Shown here: piece after piece, positions 1-8,509 of the stretch | How positions within the stretch are numbered: the stretch's first letter is position 1 | How the letters are laid out: each line of letters opens with the position of its first letter | From: Streptomyces sp. NK15101 | GTDB taxonomy: Bacteria > Actinomycetota > Actinomycetes > Streptomycetales > Streptomycetaceae | Direction of reading: 5' to 3' | Assembly (NCBI RefSeq): GCF_020400725.1 | Contig: NZ_JAINVG010000046.1 | Span: 1-57,370 of the forward strand | DNA length: 57,370 nucleotides | Made by a program: the position numbers and the translations under genes | The notes under the pieces: generated by a model | Databases searched by the model: none | The model's input: the letters and a program-made list of their open reading frames with translations, nothing else | Told to the model about the DNA's origin: nothing

Positions 1-536
1 AGCGGCTGGGCGCCCGCCTCGCCGCCGGGTCCCCGGGGGAGCGCCGCGACCGCGGCGACCGCTGGGCCGCCGCCCCCGGCGCCGCCGCCCTGCTCGCCGC
101 CCGCCGCACCCAGCCCGGAGACCTGCGCCCCCTCACCCGTACCGTCGAGGAGCTCGCCGCCGCCGAAGATCCGGCGACCCGCAGCAGGCTCTACGGCCGC
201 TTCCACGTCGAACTCGCCGCCGCCGCCCAGTCCGCCCGCCTCACCCGCGAGGAGATCGCCCTCCAGACGGACCTGGGCGCGCTCCTCTGTCTCGTCCTCG
301 ACGACCCCGCCCACATCGGCAATGTGTCGGATCGTCACCGCGCCGTGATCTCAGCCGTGCAGGATGAGGCCGACGAGCGGGCCAGAACGCTCGCCGAGAC
401 GTGCGTACGGGAGTCAGTGGGGCGGCTGATCGCGCTGCGCCTCGGCACCCCCGGCCGCGCAACCGAGCCTCGTCCCGAGGAGGACACGCATGGGCAGGAG
501 CACCGGGCTCGCGGGCCCCGCGGGGGCCGTCGCTGA
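1..536 (+). CDS. FCD-domain (GntR-type) transcriptional regulator, 5' end outside the window
   Basis: Only the C-terminal effector domain is present; the reading frame is open from base 3 to the TGA at 534-536. The translation is all-helical with FCD-type landmarks: a conserved His in RFHVELAAAA, a second His in HRAVISAV, and a terminal helix with RESVGRLIALRL. FCD domains usually bind a metal and a carboxylate ligand and control a winged-helix domain upstream, which lies outside this window. The last 47 bases overlap the next gene in another frame, so the two are translationally coupled. Identity of the ligand cannot be told. Confidence 0.75.
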   Translation, partial: RLGARLAAGSPGERRDRGDRWAAAPGAAALLAARRTQPGDLRPLTRTVEELAAAEDPATRSRLYGRFHVELAAAAQSARLTREEIALQTDLGALLCLVLDDPAHIGNVSDRHRAVISAVQDEADERARTLAETCVRESVGRLIALRLGTPGRATEPRPEEDTHGQEHRARGPRGGRR

Positions 537-1275
537 CACGGACCCGGTCGGCGCGGTCGTCGGCCGCGTCCGGGACACCCTCGAAGGGGTCTTCACCGCC
601 GTCGCCGAGACCGGAGCCGACACGGGCGCGCTGCTCGCCGGGGCGACCGGACCGGACCGCGCGCCCGTCGCCGCCGACCTGGCCGGCCTGCGCCCCGGAC
701 TGCGCGCCCGGCTCGCCTCCCATCCGCTGGTCTCGGGCGTCGGCTTCGTCGCCGCTCCAGGCCTCCTCACCGACGCACCGGGCTGGCTGGAGTGGTGGCA
801 GCGCGGCCCCGACGGAACCGTCCGGCCGCTCCTCCTCGACCTCGACCCCGAGCACTCCGCCTACTCCGACTACACCCACTGGGACTGGTACACCCTGCCC
901 CGCGAGACCGGGCGCCGGGCCGTCGCCGGCCCGTACGTGGACTACCTGTGCTCCGACGAGTACAGCCTCACGCTCTCCGCGCCGGTCGCCCTCGACGGCC
1001 GGTTCGTGGGCGTGGCCGCCGCCGACGTCTACCTGCGGCACTTCGAAGCGGCCGTGCTCCCCGTGCTCCAGCGGCTGCCCGCACCGGCCCGGCTCGTCAA
1101 CGCGCGGGGCCGGGTCGCCGCCTCCACCGATCCGGCCCACCTCGCCGGTTCCCTCACCAAGGGCCCCGACTTCGCCGCCGTCCTCGCGGGCCCGCCGGCC
1201 GAACACCGCGCCGACGGCCTGCGCCTGCGGCCCTGCGGGGGCACGCCGCTCGTCCTGGTGACGGCGGACGACTGA
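490..1275 (+). CDS. Cache-domain sensory protein without membrane anchor
   Basis: 261 residues starting at an ATG inside the end of the FCD regulator gene. The segment from DWYTLPRETG through GPYVDYLCSDEYSLTLSAPV to FVGVAAADVYL (about residues 130-190) is the typical dCache/PDC1 ligand-pocket pattern: a DWY motif, a PY motif followed by two strands, and a terminal GVAAADV strand. No signal peptide or transmembrane segment is visible, and no kinase, cyclase or methyl-accepting domain follows, so it looks like a free-standing small-molecule sensor. Overlap with the FCD gene suggests that the two work on the same ligand, probably an amino acid or carboxylate; that part is inference. Confidence 0.7.
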   Translation: MGRSTGLAGPAGAVADTDPVGAVVGRVRDTLEGVFTAVAETGADTGALLAGATGPDRAPVAADLAGLRPGLRARLASHPLVSGVGFVAAPGLLTDAPGWLEWWQRGPDGTVRPLLLDLDPEHSAYSDYTHWDWYTLPRETGRRAVAGPYVDYLCSDEYSLTLSAPVALDGRFVGVAAADVYLRHFEAAVLPVLQRLPAPARLVNARGRVAASTDPAHLAGSLTKGPDFAAVLAGPPAEHRADGLRLRPCGGTPLVLVTADD

Positions 1276-1421
1276 ACCGCCGAGGCCCGGGCGCCCCCCC
1301 CTCCGCGGGGAGCGACCTGACATAGCCCAGGGGCTGCCGAAACCGTTCATCACGAAGGCTCCGTCTGCCGGTGCGGGGCCGTTCGGCCTTCTCACGTCCC
1401 GAACCGGCAAGGAACGCACCC

Positions 1422-2816
1422 GTGTTCACCGCGATCTTCCAACAGCACTACGCCTACCTGGCCGGCTGCGCACTCGTCGCCCTCGCCCTCGCGGCGGCGG
1501 CGTGGTGGACGGCCCACCGGCTGGGCAGCCCCCATGGCGGATGGTGGGCGGGGCTCGCCGCCACCCTCACCGCCATGCTCGGCGTCACCTTCATGGGGAG
1601 CGGTGATGCCGGCGGCGAATGCGTCGTCAACCACGACCTCCTCGAACCGTTCCACACCACTCAGGGCCTGTGGAACCTCGCGATGACGGTGCCGCTCGGA
1701 CTCTTCGCCGTGCTCGCGTCGCGCCGCCCCCTCCCCGCACTCGTCGGTGTCGTCTCGCTGCCCCTCGCCGTCGAGTTCACCCAGGGGACCGTGGACGGAC
1801 TGGGGCGTCTGTGCGACAGCGCGGACGCCGAGATGAACGTCCTGGGAGGCATCGCGGGCGCTGCCCTCGCCCTCGTGGCACTCACCACGCCGGGGCGGGT
1901 CGACTGGCTCGCCGGCGCCAAGGCGGCACTGTTCGCGTCCGCGGCCCTCCTGCTGATCGGAGTGGGGGTGGCGCGTCCGGCGGTGACCTTCACCCATGTG
2001 GACGGTACGGGCCTCTCGACCGCCGACACAGACCAGGGCGAGGCGGTGGAGAAGGCGCTGGGGGATGCGTTCGGCGACCGGTACGTCCTGGGGAAGACGT
2101 ACGACCAGCCGTGCGCGGACGTGCCCTGCACGAATGTCGTGTTCGGTCTCTTCCGCCGTGACGAGGCGCATCCGGAGGGGTACGGCAACGGGACGCTGTC
2201 CTGGCCGGACGGGGAACGCCCGAACATCTCGTTCGAGGACGGCGACCGCCCCACCGTCATGGGGTTCCCGGTTCCCGGTGCCGAGGCGCCCTCCACCGGG
2301 AAGGAGGCGTACGAGACGGCTCGGGCGTACATGCGGGCGCACCATCCCTGGGCGCGGGAGGCCGGGGCCCACGAGACGTACCCCATGGGGAAGGAGGCGG
2401 AGTTCGGGTGGACGACCCGCTGGACCTGGACGCAGGACGGCGTCCTGATGCCCCGGTCGCTGGACGTGGAGGTCGACCGGCAGGGCCGCGTCTCCCAGCT
2501 CGACGTGACGCGCGGGCCCGCGCGCCTGGACCTCGAGAAGGCGAAGCTGAGCGCGGAGCAGGCGGAGCGAGCCGTGTGGGAGGACTTCGTCGCACGGTCC
2601 GAGGGGAGGGGAGTCCCGGACGACGTCCGGTTCGAGGCGTTCGCGCTCAAGGCCGTGGAAAGGGGCGGCACCTGGCGTCCGGAGTGGCTGGTGAACCTCA
2701 CGGCGGGCGCGGGGGAGCGGACGGCGTCCCCGCCGGACCCGGCCACGACGGACGTGCGGTGGGTGGACTCCCTGTCGGGAGACGTCCACAACAGCGCCTT
2801 CGGTACGGGCCGGTGA
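1422..2816 (+). CDS. VanZ-like membrane protein with large C-terminal soluble domain
   Basis: 464 residues from a GTG start chosen because AAGGA lies 8-9 bases upstream (1409-1413). Residues 1-180 hold about five membrane segments and the VanZ-like signature (VEFTQ, then a D-x-x-MN-LGG stretch). VanZ proteins are linked to low-level teicoplanin resistance, but most homologues have unknown roles. Residues 190-464 form a non-membrane domain with two close Cys (QPCADVPC) and a region around LDVEVDRQGRVSQLDV and KLSAEQAERAV that recalls PepSY/YcdB-type repeats. The gene is followed immediately by convergent genes, so it is probably transcribed alone or with the cache gene. Confidence 0.65.
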   Translation: MFTAIFQQHYAYLAGCALVALALAAAAWWTAHRLGSPHGGWWAGLAATLTAMLGVTFMGSGDAGGECVVNHDLLEPFHTTQGLWNLAMTVPLGLFAVLASRRPLPALVGVVSLPLAVEFTQGTVDGLGRLCDSADAEMNVLGGIAGAALALVALTTPGRVDWLAGAKAALFASAALLLIGVGVARPAVTFTHVDGTGLSTADTDQGEAVEKALGDAFGDRYVLGKTYDQPCADVPCTNVVFGLFRRDEAHPEGYGNGTLSWPDGERPNISFEDGDRPTVMGFPVPGAEAPSTGKEAYETARAYMRAHHPWAREAGAHETYPMGKEAEFGWTTRWTWTQDGVLMPRSLDVEVDRQGRVSQLDVTRGPARLDLEKAKLSAEQAERAVWEDFVARSEGRGVPDDVRFEAFALKAVERGGTWRPEWLVNLTAGAGERTASPPDPATTDVRWVDSLSGDVHNSAFGTGR

Positions 2817-2834
2817 CGTCGCGCCTCCAGCTGC

Positions 2835-3494
2835 TCACACACGCGCCAGGAGGTCGTCGAGCGGCGCCGGCGCCCGGCCGGCGTCCAGGGCCTCCACCAG
2901 GAGGGCGCCGTAGCGGATCTTCCGGCCCTTCTTCGTGCCGAGGAAGCGCCGCAGCTGCTGGTGCCGGGGCCGGCCGTGCTGGGCGGGCTGGCTCAGGAAG
3001 GTCTGCCAGGGGCGGAGGTCGCCCTCCGCCCGGATGATCTCCTCGACCCTCGCCGGGCCCAGCGCGCGGATGAGTTCGTCCTCCAGGTCCGCCACGCAGA
3101 CGAAGAAGTCCTCGCGCGGCGCGCCGGCCCGCGTCAGACCGCGCTCGTAGAAGCCCCGCTCACGCTCGTCGCACAGGCCCGTCAGACGCAGGTCGAGACC
3201 GGGCGGGCCGAGCAGTTCTGCGTAACGGGCGATGCTCATCGCCCCGCCCATGGACACCACGCACACGCCTTCCGCGGCGAGGTCCCGCCCGCGCCGCGCG
3301 GCCAGCGTCTCGACGGCCGCGAAGTCGCTCGGGCCCTCCAGGAGCACCGCGGTGCGCAGTCCCAGACCCACGGCCAGGTCCCGCGCCGTGTCTCCGCCGG
3401 AATCGCCGACCGCCCAGCGGCCCACCTCGTCCCGGAACGCCCTCGTGTCCGCCAACGCCCTCGTGTCTGCCATGGGGCGAGTCTGCACGTCCAC
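2835..3494 (-). CDS. Stand-alone TOPRIM-domain protein (OLD-type)
   Basis: Up to 219 residues. The TOPRIM metal-binding pattern is visible: Glu53 in VLLEGPSD, then an acidic cluster at 109-112 (CDERE) and a third at 136-140 (DLEDE). This fold occurs in primases, topoisomerases and OLD nucleases; here there is no ATPase domain, so catalytic role and partner are unknown. Two starts are possible: GTG at 3494 or ATG at 3473; neither has a clear Shine-Dalgarno. The N-terminus contains a repeated ADTRA unit caused by an 18-bp tandem duplication (3437-3472). It is not in an operon with the flanking cupin gene, which lies 43 bases further upstream on the same strand. Confidence 0.65.
   Translation of the reverse strand: MDVQTRPMADTRALADTRAFRDEVGRWAVGDSGGDTARDLAVGLGLRTAVLLEGPSDFAAVETLAARRGRDLAAEGVCVVSMGGAMSIARYAELLGPPGLDLRLTGLCDERERGFYERGLTRAGAPREDFFVCVADLEDELIRALGPARVEEIIRAEGDLRPWQTFLSQPAQHGRPRHQQLRRFLGTKKGRKIRYGALLVEALDAGRAPAPLDDLLARV
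3437..3472. repeat. 18-bp tandem duplication in the TOPRIM gene N-terminus
   Basis: Two head-to-tail 18-base units (3437-3454 and 3455-3472) differ at one base. They encode the repeated ADTRA segment and lie just before the internal ATG at 3473, so translation from that ATG would exclude most of the duplicated residues. Confidence 0.75.
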
Positions 3495-3537
3495 GGTCCG
3501 GCAGCGCAGCGAATATCCGCCGACCGGGACCGGTGCC

Positions 3538-3858
3538 TCAGTCGTTCACGGCCGTCAGCAGCACCACCGCGTCCTCCAGCGCCGTCAGCCCGTGCCGTTC
3601 CTTGGGGAGCATCCGCAGCGTGCCGGCGCGCAGCTCCTCCGCCCGCCCGGCCGCCGTCAGGCTCACCCGGCCCCGCAGCACCTGGATGCTCGCCGCCGGC
3701 GGCGCGTTGTGCTCGTCCAGGGAAGTGCCCGAGGTCAGGGCGATGACGGTCTGCCGCAGCACTCCGTCGTGCATCACCAGATGGGCGCTGCGTCCGTGCG
3801 GCGCCGTACGGGCCGCGGACAGGTGCTCGTCGGCGAGGGCGGTGAGGTCCAGCATCAT
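3538..3858 (-). CDS. Small cupin-domain protein
   Basis: 106 residues. Starts at the first of two ATGs (MM), whose ATGA overlaps the stop of the MFS gene upstream; GGAGAG lies a few bases before. The sequence shows a single cupin barrel: SGTSLDEHNAPPAASIQVLRG corresponds to motif 1 (with His50 and Gln59) and a shorter RMLPKERHGL segment to motif 2 with His89. Single-domain cupins bind a metal and act as sensors or dioxygenase/isomerase-like enzymes; no substrate can be assigned. Being translationally coupled to an exporter suggests both are induced together, perhaps by the divergent LysR regulator. Confidence 0.8.
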   Translation of the reverse strand: MMLDLTALADEHLSAARTAPHGRSAHLVMHDGVLRQTVIALTSGTSLDEHNAPPAASIQVLRGRVSLTAAGRAEELRAGTLRMLPKERHGLTALEDAVVLLTAVND

Positions 3859-5117
3859 GACTCTCCCTGCGGGGTGCGCGGGCGGATACCCCCAGCCTCC
3901 CGTGTGGCGTCCCGGACGCAACTCGGGACCGCCGGTCGCGCGGAGACCACCACCAGGCCGCCGACGGCGACGCACGCCCCCGCGGCGAGGAGCGCGGCCG
4001 GCCAGCCGTGCGCCGAATACAGCCAGGACCCGGCGAGGGAGCCGACGGCCCCGCCGCCGAACGTGGCCAGCATGAAGACCGTGTTGACCCGCGCCGCCAC
4101 CGCCCGGCCGATCCCGAAGATCCGCGCCTGGTTGGCCACCTGACACGAGCTGACCCCCACCACCAGCAGATTCGCCCCGGCGACCAGGGCCACGGGGGAG
4201 TACGGGGCGAGGCCGGCCACCGCGAGGCCGAGCCCCGCGCACACCAGCCCCCCGGCGTTCACCGCCGAGGCCCCGTACCGGTCGGCCAGCGGCCCGGCCG
4301 CCGCCGAGAGCAGCGCCGCCGGCAGGGTCAGCACCCCGAAGAGGCCCGCGGCCCCCGGCCCGTACCCGAGCGGCGGGGCCGCCAGGTGGAAGGCGAGCAC
4401 GGACCAGAAGACGCTGAACGCCGCGAAGACGCACGCCCCCAGCAGCGCCGAGGTCCGCAGCTCCCGGTGGACCGCCAGGAGCCGGGGAAGCCCGGCCAGG
4501 AGCCCGGCGTACGAGGTGCCTCCCCCCGGCCCCAGCCGCTCGGGCAGCCGGTGGGGGAGCACGAGGAGCAGCGCGGCCGTCGCCACGGCGGCCACCGCGT
4601 AGGCGCCCCGCCAGCTGCCGCTCGCGTCGGCCACGGCGCCCGAGACCGTCCGGGAGAGCGTCGAGCCCAGCGTCAGGCCCAGGCCCACCAGACCCACGAC
4701 GCGGCCCTGCCGTCCGGGCCCGGCGAGCACCGCCGCCACCGGGGTGAGGATCTGCGGCAGCACCGTCGTGGTGGAGAGCGCGAGGGTCGCGAGCGTCAGG
4801 GTGACCACGTCGGGCGCCGCCGCCGCGACGAGCAGGGCGGTACTGGTCAGGGCGAGCAGCACCGAGGCGAGGCGGCGCAGCCGCGCGGAGTCGGCGAGCG
4901 GCACGAGCAGCAGGATGCCGAGCGCGTACCCGATCTGGGCGGCCGAGGCGATGAGACCCGCCGTCCGCTCCGACACGTCCAGGCCGCGCGCCACGGCGGC
5001 GAGCAACGGCTGCGGGAAGTAGATGTTGGCGACGGTGACCGCTCCGGCCACGGCGAGGAGCAGGACGTTCACGCGCGGGGCGGAGGCGGCGACGGGGGCG
5101 GGGGAGCGCAGGACCAC
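3855..5117 (-). CDS. MFS transporter (YnfM-like drug/arabinose exporter group)
   Basis: 420 residues with about 12 hydrophobic segments. Characteristic features include the N-terminal VANIYFPQPLL segment before TM2, the cytoplasmic loop around DSARLRR after TM2, and a central loop near residues 190-215. The FPQPLL region is frequent in the YnfM/AraJ-like group. Start is GTG at 5117. The stop codon overlaps the cupin ATG. The divergent LysR gene and a palindrome at 5201-5219 point to control by that regulator. Substrate unknown; efflux is more likely than uptake because no catabolic genes accompany it. Confidence 0.8.
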   Translation of the reverse strand: MVLRSPAPVAASAPRVNVLLLAVAGAVTVANIYFPQPLLAAVARGLDVSERTAGLIASAAQIGYALGILLLVPLADSARLRRLASVLLALTSTALLVAAAAPDVVTLTLATLALSTTTVLPQILTPVAAVLAGPGRQGRVVGLVGLGLTLGSTLSRTVSGAVADASGSWRGAYAVAAVATAALLLVLPHRLPERLGPGGGTSYAGLLAGLPRLLAVHRELRTSALLGACVFAAFSVFWSVLAFHLAAPPLGYGPGAAGLFGVLTLPAALLSAAAGPLADRYGASAVNAGGLVCAGLGLAVAGLAPYSPVALVAGANLLVVGVSSCQVANQARIFGIGRAVAARVNTVFMLATFGGGAVGSLAGSWLYSAHGWPAALLAAGACVAVGGLVVVSARPAVPSCVRDATREAGGIRPRTPQGES

Positions 5118-5200
5118 GGAGGCTCTTCCGTACGGGGAGGGGGACGCCCCCAGGCTCCCGGTCGCCGCCCCGGCCGATCAAGGTGTCATCATGAAACCGG

Positions 5201-5219
5201 CGTTGAGCCACACTCAACG
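5201..5219. promoter_or_regulatory. Perfect inverted repeat, likely LysR operator
   Basis: CGTTGAG-CCACA-CTCAACG: two 7-base arms and a 5-base spacer, containing the T-N11-A pattern expected for LysR sites (T at 5204, A at 5216). It lies 27-45 bases before the LysR start and about 85-100 bases before the MFS start, a typical place for an autoregulatory and activating site. Confidence 0.65.
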
Positions 5220-5245
5220 ATCAGCGGACGTCAAGGAGCGGGCCG

Positions 5246-6124
5246 GTGCTCGAACGGTACGAACTGGAAGCGTTCCTCACGCTCGCCGAGGAACTCCACT
5301 TCGGGCGCACCGCCGAGCGCCTGGGCGTCTCCACCGGCCGGATCAGCCAGACCGTCAAGAAGCTGGAACGCCGCGTCGGCACCCCGCTCTTCGTCCGCAC
5401 CAGCCGCAGCGTCCGGCTCACCCCCGTCGGCCACACCCTGTACGAGGACCTCCTGCCCGCCCACCGGCAGATGCGGGCCGCCCTCGAACGCGCCACCGCA
5501 GCCGGGCGCGGCGTCCACGGCAGGCTGAGCGCCGGCTTCGCCACCCCGTGGGGCGGCGAACTGCTCACGGCGGCCGCCGACGCCGTGCACGCGCTCCACC
5601 CCGACTGCGAGATCACCGTCCACGAGGTTCCCCTGGACGGTGGAGTCCACGCCCTCCAGGACGGGACGCTGGACGTCCAGTTCGCCGCCTTCCCCGTCCG
5701 CGAGCCGGACCTCACCACCGGCCCCGTCGTCGTCACCGACGAGCGGGTGCTCCTCCTGCCCGTCGGCCACCCGCTGGCCGGCCGCGCGTCCCTCGGCCCG
5801 GAGGACCTGGCGGGCCTCGACCTGATCGCCCCCGGCGGCGCCGTCCCCCGCTACTGGGTCGACCACCACTACCCCCGCAGCACCCCGTCCGGCGCGCCCG
5901 TCGGCCGGGGGCCGGCCGCCGCCACCTGGCAGGAGGTCCTCTCCCACGTGACCGCGGGCCGGGGCGCGTCCCCCGGCGCGGCCCGCGGCGCCCGGTACCA
6001 CCCGCGCCCCGGCATCGCCTACGTGCCCCTGCGCGACTGCCCGCCCATGGAGTACGGACTGGTGTGGCCGACCGCCGCCGAGTCCGCCCTCCTCCGTGCC
6101 TTCGTCGCCGCCGTCACCGTGTGA
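5246..6124 (+). CDS. LysR-family transcriptional regulator
   Basis: 292 residues from GTG with AAGGAG at 5233-5238. The N-terminal winged helix is clear (residues 1-60: LEAFLTLAEELHFGRTAERLGVSTGRISQTVKKLERRVGTPLF is the LysR HTH pattern, quoted here only by region; key parts are FGRTAERLGVS and KKLERRVG). The rest (90-292) is the periplasmic-binding-like effector domain. It is transcribed divergently from the MFS-cupin operon with a palindrome between, so it probably regulates that exporter in response to its substrate. Confidence 0.9.
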   Translation: MLERYELEAFLTLAEELHFGRTAERLGVSTGRISQTVKKLERRVGTPLFVRTSRSVRLTPVGHTLYEDLLPAHRQMRAALERATAAGRGVHGRLSAGFATPWGGELLTAAADAVHALHPDCEITVHEVPLDGGVHALQDGTLDVQFAAFPVREPDLTTGPVVVTDERVLLLPVGHPLAGRASLGPEDLAGLDLIAPGGAVPRYWVDHHYPRSTPSGAPVGRGPAAATWQEVLSHVTAGRGASPGAARGARYHPRPGIAYVPLRDCPPMEYGLVWPTAAESALLRAFVAAVTV

Positions 6125-6171
6125 CAGGCCCGGGGAGCCGTGTCCCGGCCGGCTCCGGGGCCCCCGCCGCT

Positions 6172-6177
6172 TACCGT
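6172..6177 (+). promoter_or_regulatory. -10 box of a leaderless EamA transcript
   Basis: TACCGT ends 6 bases before the GTG at 6184. This TANNNT-N6-start spacing would put the transcription start on or next to the start codon. No convincing -35 box is visible. Confidence 0.45.
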
Positions 6178-6183
6178 GAACCG

Positions 6184-7068
6184 GTGCGACGCGCCACCAC
6201 CGACCAGGCCACCCTCGTGGCGTTCGCGGTCGCCGCGCTCCTCGCCGGGGGCAACGCGGTCGGCGTCCGCTTCAGCAACCGCGAGCTCGACCCGCTGTGG
6301 GGAGCCGCGCTGCGGTTCGGTGCCGCGTCGATCGTCCTGTTCGTCCTCATGGCGGTCCTGAGGCTCCCCTTCCCGCGCGGAAGGGCGCTGCGCGGCGCCG
6401 TCCTGTTCGGGGCGCTGAACTTCGGCGTCACGTCCGCCCTCGTGTACTACGCCCTCGTCCGCCTGCACGCCGGAATCGGCCAGACGATCCTCTCGCTCGT
6501 CCCGCTCGCCACCCTGCTGCTCGCGGTCTCCCAGGGCCTCGAACGGTTCCGGCCCGCCGCGGCCGTCGGAACGGTCCTGGCCGCCGCGGGGGTCGCCGTC
6601 GTCTCCGGGGCCACCCCGAGCGGGTCCGTCCCCGTCCTGTCCTTCCTGGCCCTGCTCGGCGGCATGCTGTCCTTCGCACAGGCCACGGTGCTCGTCCGCC
6701 GTCTCCCGCACGTGCACCCGGTGACGATGAACGCCGTCGGCATGGGCGTCGCGTCCGTCCTCCTCCTCGCCGGATCCCTCGCCGCCGGCGACACCCGGCG
6801 CCTGCCGGACCGGGCGGCGACCTGGTGGGCGCTCGCCTACCTCGTGGTCGCCGGCTCCGTCCTCACGTTCGTGCTGTTCCTCTTCGTCGTGCACCGCTGG
6901 AGCGCCTCACGGGCGGCGTACGTCTTCGTCGTCATCCCCGTCGTGACGATCGTCCTCTCGGCCCGGCTCGACGACGAACCCCTCACCGCCTCCCTGCTCA
7001 TGGGTACCCCGCTGATCCTCGCCGGCGTCTACCTCGGCGCCCTCCGCAAGCCCCGCCCGCACGCGTGA
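6184..7068 (+). CDS. EamA/DMT-family transporter
   Basis: 294 residues, ten hydrophobic helices arranged as two homologous five-helix halves, the EamA pattern (AGGNAVGVRFSNRELDPLWGAALRF is at the start of the first repeat in the region 15-45; the second half begins near FLALLGGMLSFAQA). Members export or import amino acids and other small metabolites. Start GTG chosen because the frame opens here directly after a -10 box (leaderless). Follows the LysR gene by 59 bases. Its TGA abuts the TCA stop of the convergent amidohydrolase gene, forming the palindrome CGTGATCACG. Confidence 0.85.
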   Translation: MRRATTDQATLVAFAVAALLAGGNAVGVRFSNRELDPLWGAALRFGAASIVLFVLMAVLRLPFPRGRALRGAVLFGALNFGVTSALVYYALVRLHAGIGQTILSLVPLATLLLAVSQGLERFRPAAAVGTVLAAAGVAVVSGATPSGSVPVLSFLALLGGMLSFAQATVLVRRLPHVHPVTMNAVGMGVASVLLLAGSLAAGDTRRLPDRAATWWALAYLVVAGSVLTFVLFLFVVHRWSASRAAYVFVVIPVVTIVLSARLDDEPLTASLLMGTPLILAGVYLGALRKPRPHA

Positions 7069-8355
7069 TCACGGGACCAGGGTCCCCGCCAGATGGTCGT
7101 ACGCCACGTGCGCGTGGAGGCGGACGCCGGTGACGAGGGTGTCGTCGTCCGCGTAGAAGTGCGGGTTGTGGTTGGTGACGAGCCCGCGCCCGCCCTCCTC
7201 CGCAACCGGTCCGCCAAGGGCGTCCAGCGTGGCGTCCTGGACGCCGAGCATCACGTACAGGCCGCCGAACCGGCCGATGAGCTCGGAGACGTCGTCGTAC
7301 CCGAGGGTCGCCCCCGTCTCCACCACGCGGTCCCCGCCGGCCACCCGGCGGAGGGTCGGCAACCCGGCCTCCACCCACGGCCCGCTGTTGTGCACGGGCG
7401 GCACGGACTGCAGGTACTCCACCGTGGCCGTCGCGCCGTACGCCGCCGCGGAGTGCTCGGCCAGCGTCGTCAGACGGCGCCGGACCTCCGCCATGTCGGA
7501 CTCCACGGCGCAGCGGACCGTGCCCCACAGGGTCACCGTCTGACCGATGATGTTGAAGCGGCCCACGTCCTCGACGTGCCCGATCGTCACCGTCACCGGG
7601 TCGAAGGCCGAGACCTGCCGGTAGAGCTGGCCGATGCCGGTGAGGACCGCGCCGGCCGCCGGCATCGGGTCGATCCCCTCCCAGGGCGTGGAGCCGTGCA
7701 CCTGCTTCCCGGTGACGACGACACGGACCAGGGTGGACGCGCCGTACTGGTTGCCGATCCTGTACCCCACGTACCCCTTCGGATACGGCGTCACGTGCAT
7801 GCCGAAGGCCATCGTCGGCACCGGGTCGGCGAAGGCGCCCGCCTCGACCATCGCCAGCGCCCCGCCCCGCTCCGCCACCGGTGGCCCCTCCTCGGCGGGC
7901 TGGAACACGAAGAGGACCGTGCCGGGAAGCCGTTCGCGGACACCCGCGAGCACCGTCGCCGCACCCATCAGCATGGCCGTGTGGCAGTCGTGCCCACAGG
8001 CGTGCGAGACGGGGAACGGGCCGCCCGGATAGGCGGTGTCCACCACGTCGGAGGCGAAGTCCGCCCCGCACAGGTCCTTCACCGGCAGGGCGTCCGTGTC
8101 CGCCCGCAGCGCCACGACCCGCCCGCCGCCCGGCGCCGTCCCGCGCAGGACGCCCACGATCCCGTGCCCCGCGATGCCCGTACGGACCTCGTCGAGGCCC
8201 AGGGCGCGCAGGTGGTCCGCCACCAGGCGGGCCGTGTTCACCTCCCGGTTGGACAGCTCCGGATGCCGGTGCAGGTGGTGCCGCCAGGCCACCACCTGAT
8301 CGGCCGTCTTCGCCGCCCGCTCGTCCAGTTCGTCGTGGATCGCCTCGCTGCCCAA
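7069..8355 (-). CDS. M20-family amidohydrolase
   Basis: 428 residues from a TTG start preceded at 7 bases by GGGAG. Metal-binding residues of the M20D group are present: Cys120 and His122 in HACGHDCHTAML, Glu155-Glu156 in FQPAEEGP, His in AFGMHVTPY, and a C-terminal NHNPHFYADD with the last ligand. These enzymes remove acyl groups from N-acyl amino acids or cleave amide conjugates; the genomic neighbourhood does not identify the substrate. The frame is open further upstream, but that extension overlaps aidB and has no start signal, so it is left out. It lies 154 bases downstream of aidB on the same strand and may be read from that promoter. Confidence 0.85.
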   Translation of the reverse strand: MGSEAIHDELDERAAKTADQVVAWRHHLHRHPELSNREVNTARLVADHLRALGLDEVRTGIAGHGIVGVLRGTAPGGGRVVALRADTDALPVKDLCGADFASDVVDTAYPGGPFPVSHACGHDCHTAMLMGAATVLAGVRERLPGTVLFVFQPAEEGPPVAERGGALAMVEAGAFADPVPTMAFGMHVTPYPKGYVGYRIGNQYGASTLVRVVVTGKQVHGSTPWEGIDPMPAAGAVLTGIGQLYRQVSAFDPVTVTIGHVEDVGRFNIIGQTVTLWGTVRCAVESDMAEVRRRLTTLAEHSAAAYGATATVEYLQSVPPVHNSGPWVEAGLPTLRRVAGGDRVVETGATLGYDDVSELIGRFGGLYVMLGVQDATLDALGGPVAEEGGRGLVTNHNPHFYADDDTLVTGVRLHAHVAYDHLAGTLVP

Positions 8356-8509
8356 CGGGGAACTCCCTCTCGTGCCGGCTGGCGCCGTGGCCGGGGAACC
8401 GTGCGCCACCAGCCTGCCACCGAGGACGCGTCGGGACGAGGCGGGCCGTGCGGCGTTCCGCCGTCCCCGGTGGCCGCACGAGAGGCGGAGGCGGTGTGCG
8501 CGGCACCGG

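Noticed and set aside
7060..7075. CGTGATCACG palindrome at the EamA and M20 stop codons
   Set aside because: It arises simply from two abutting stop codons (TGA and TCA); no regulatory position.
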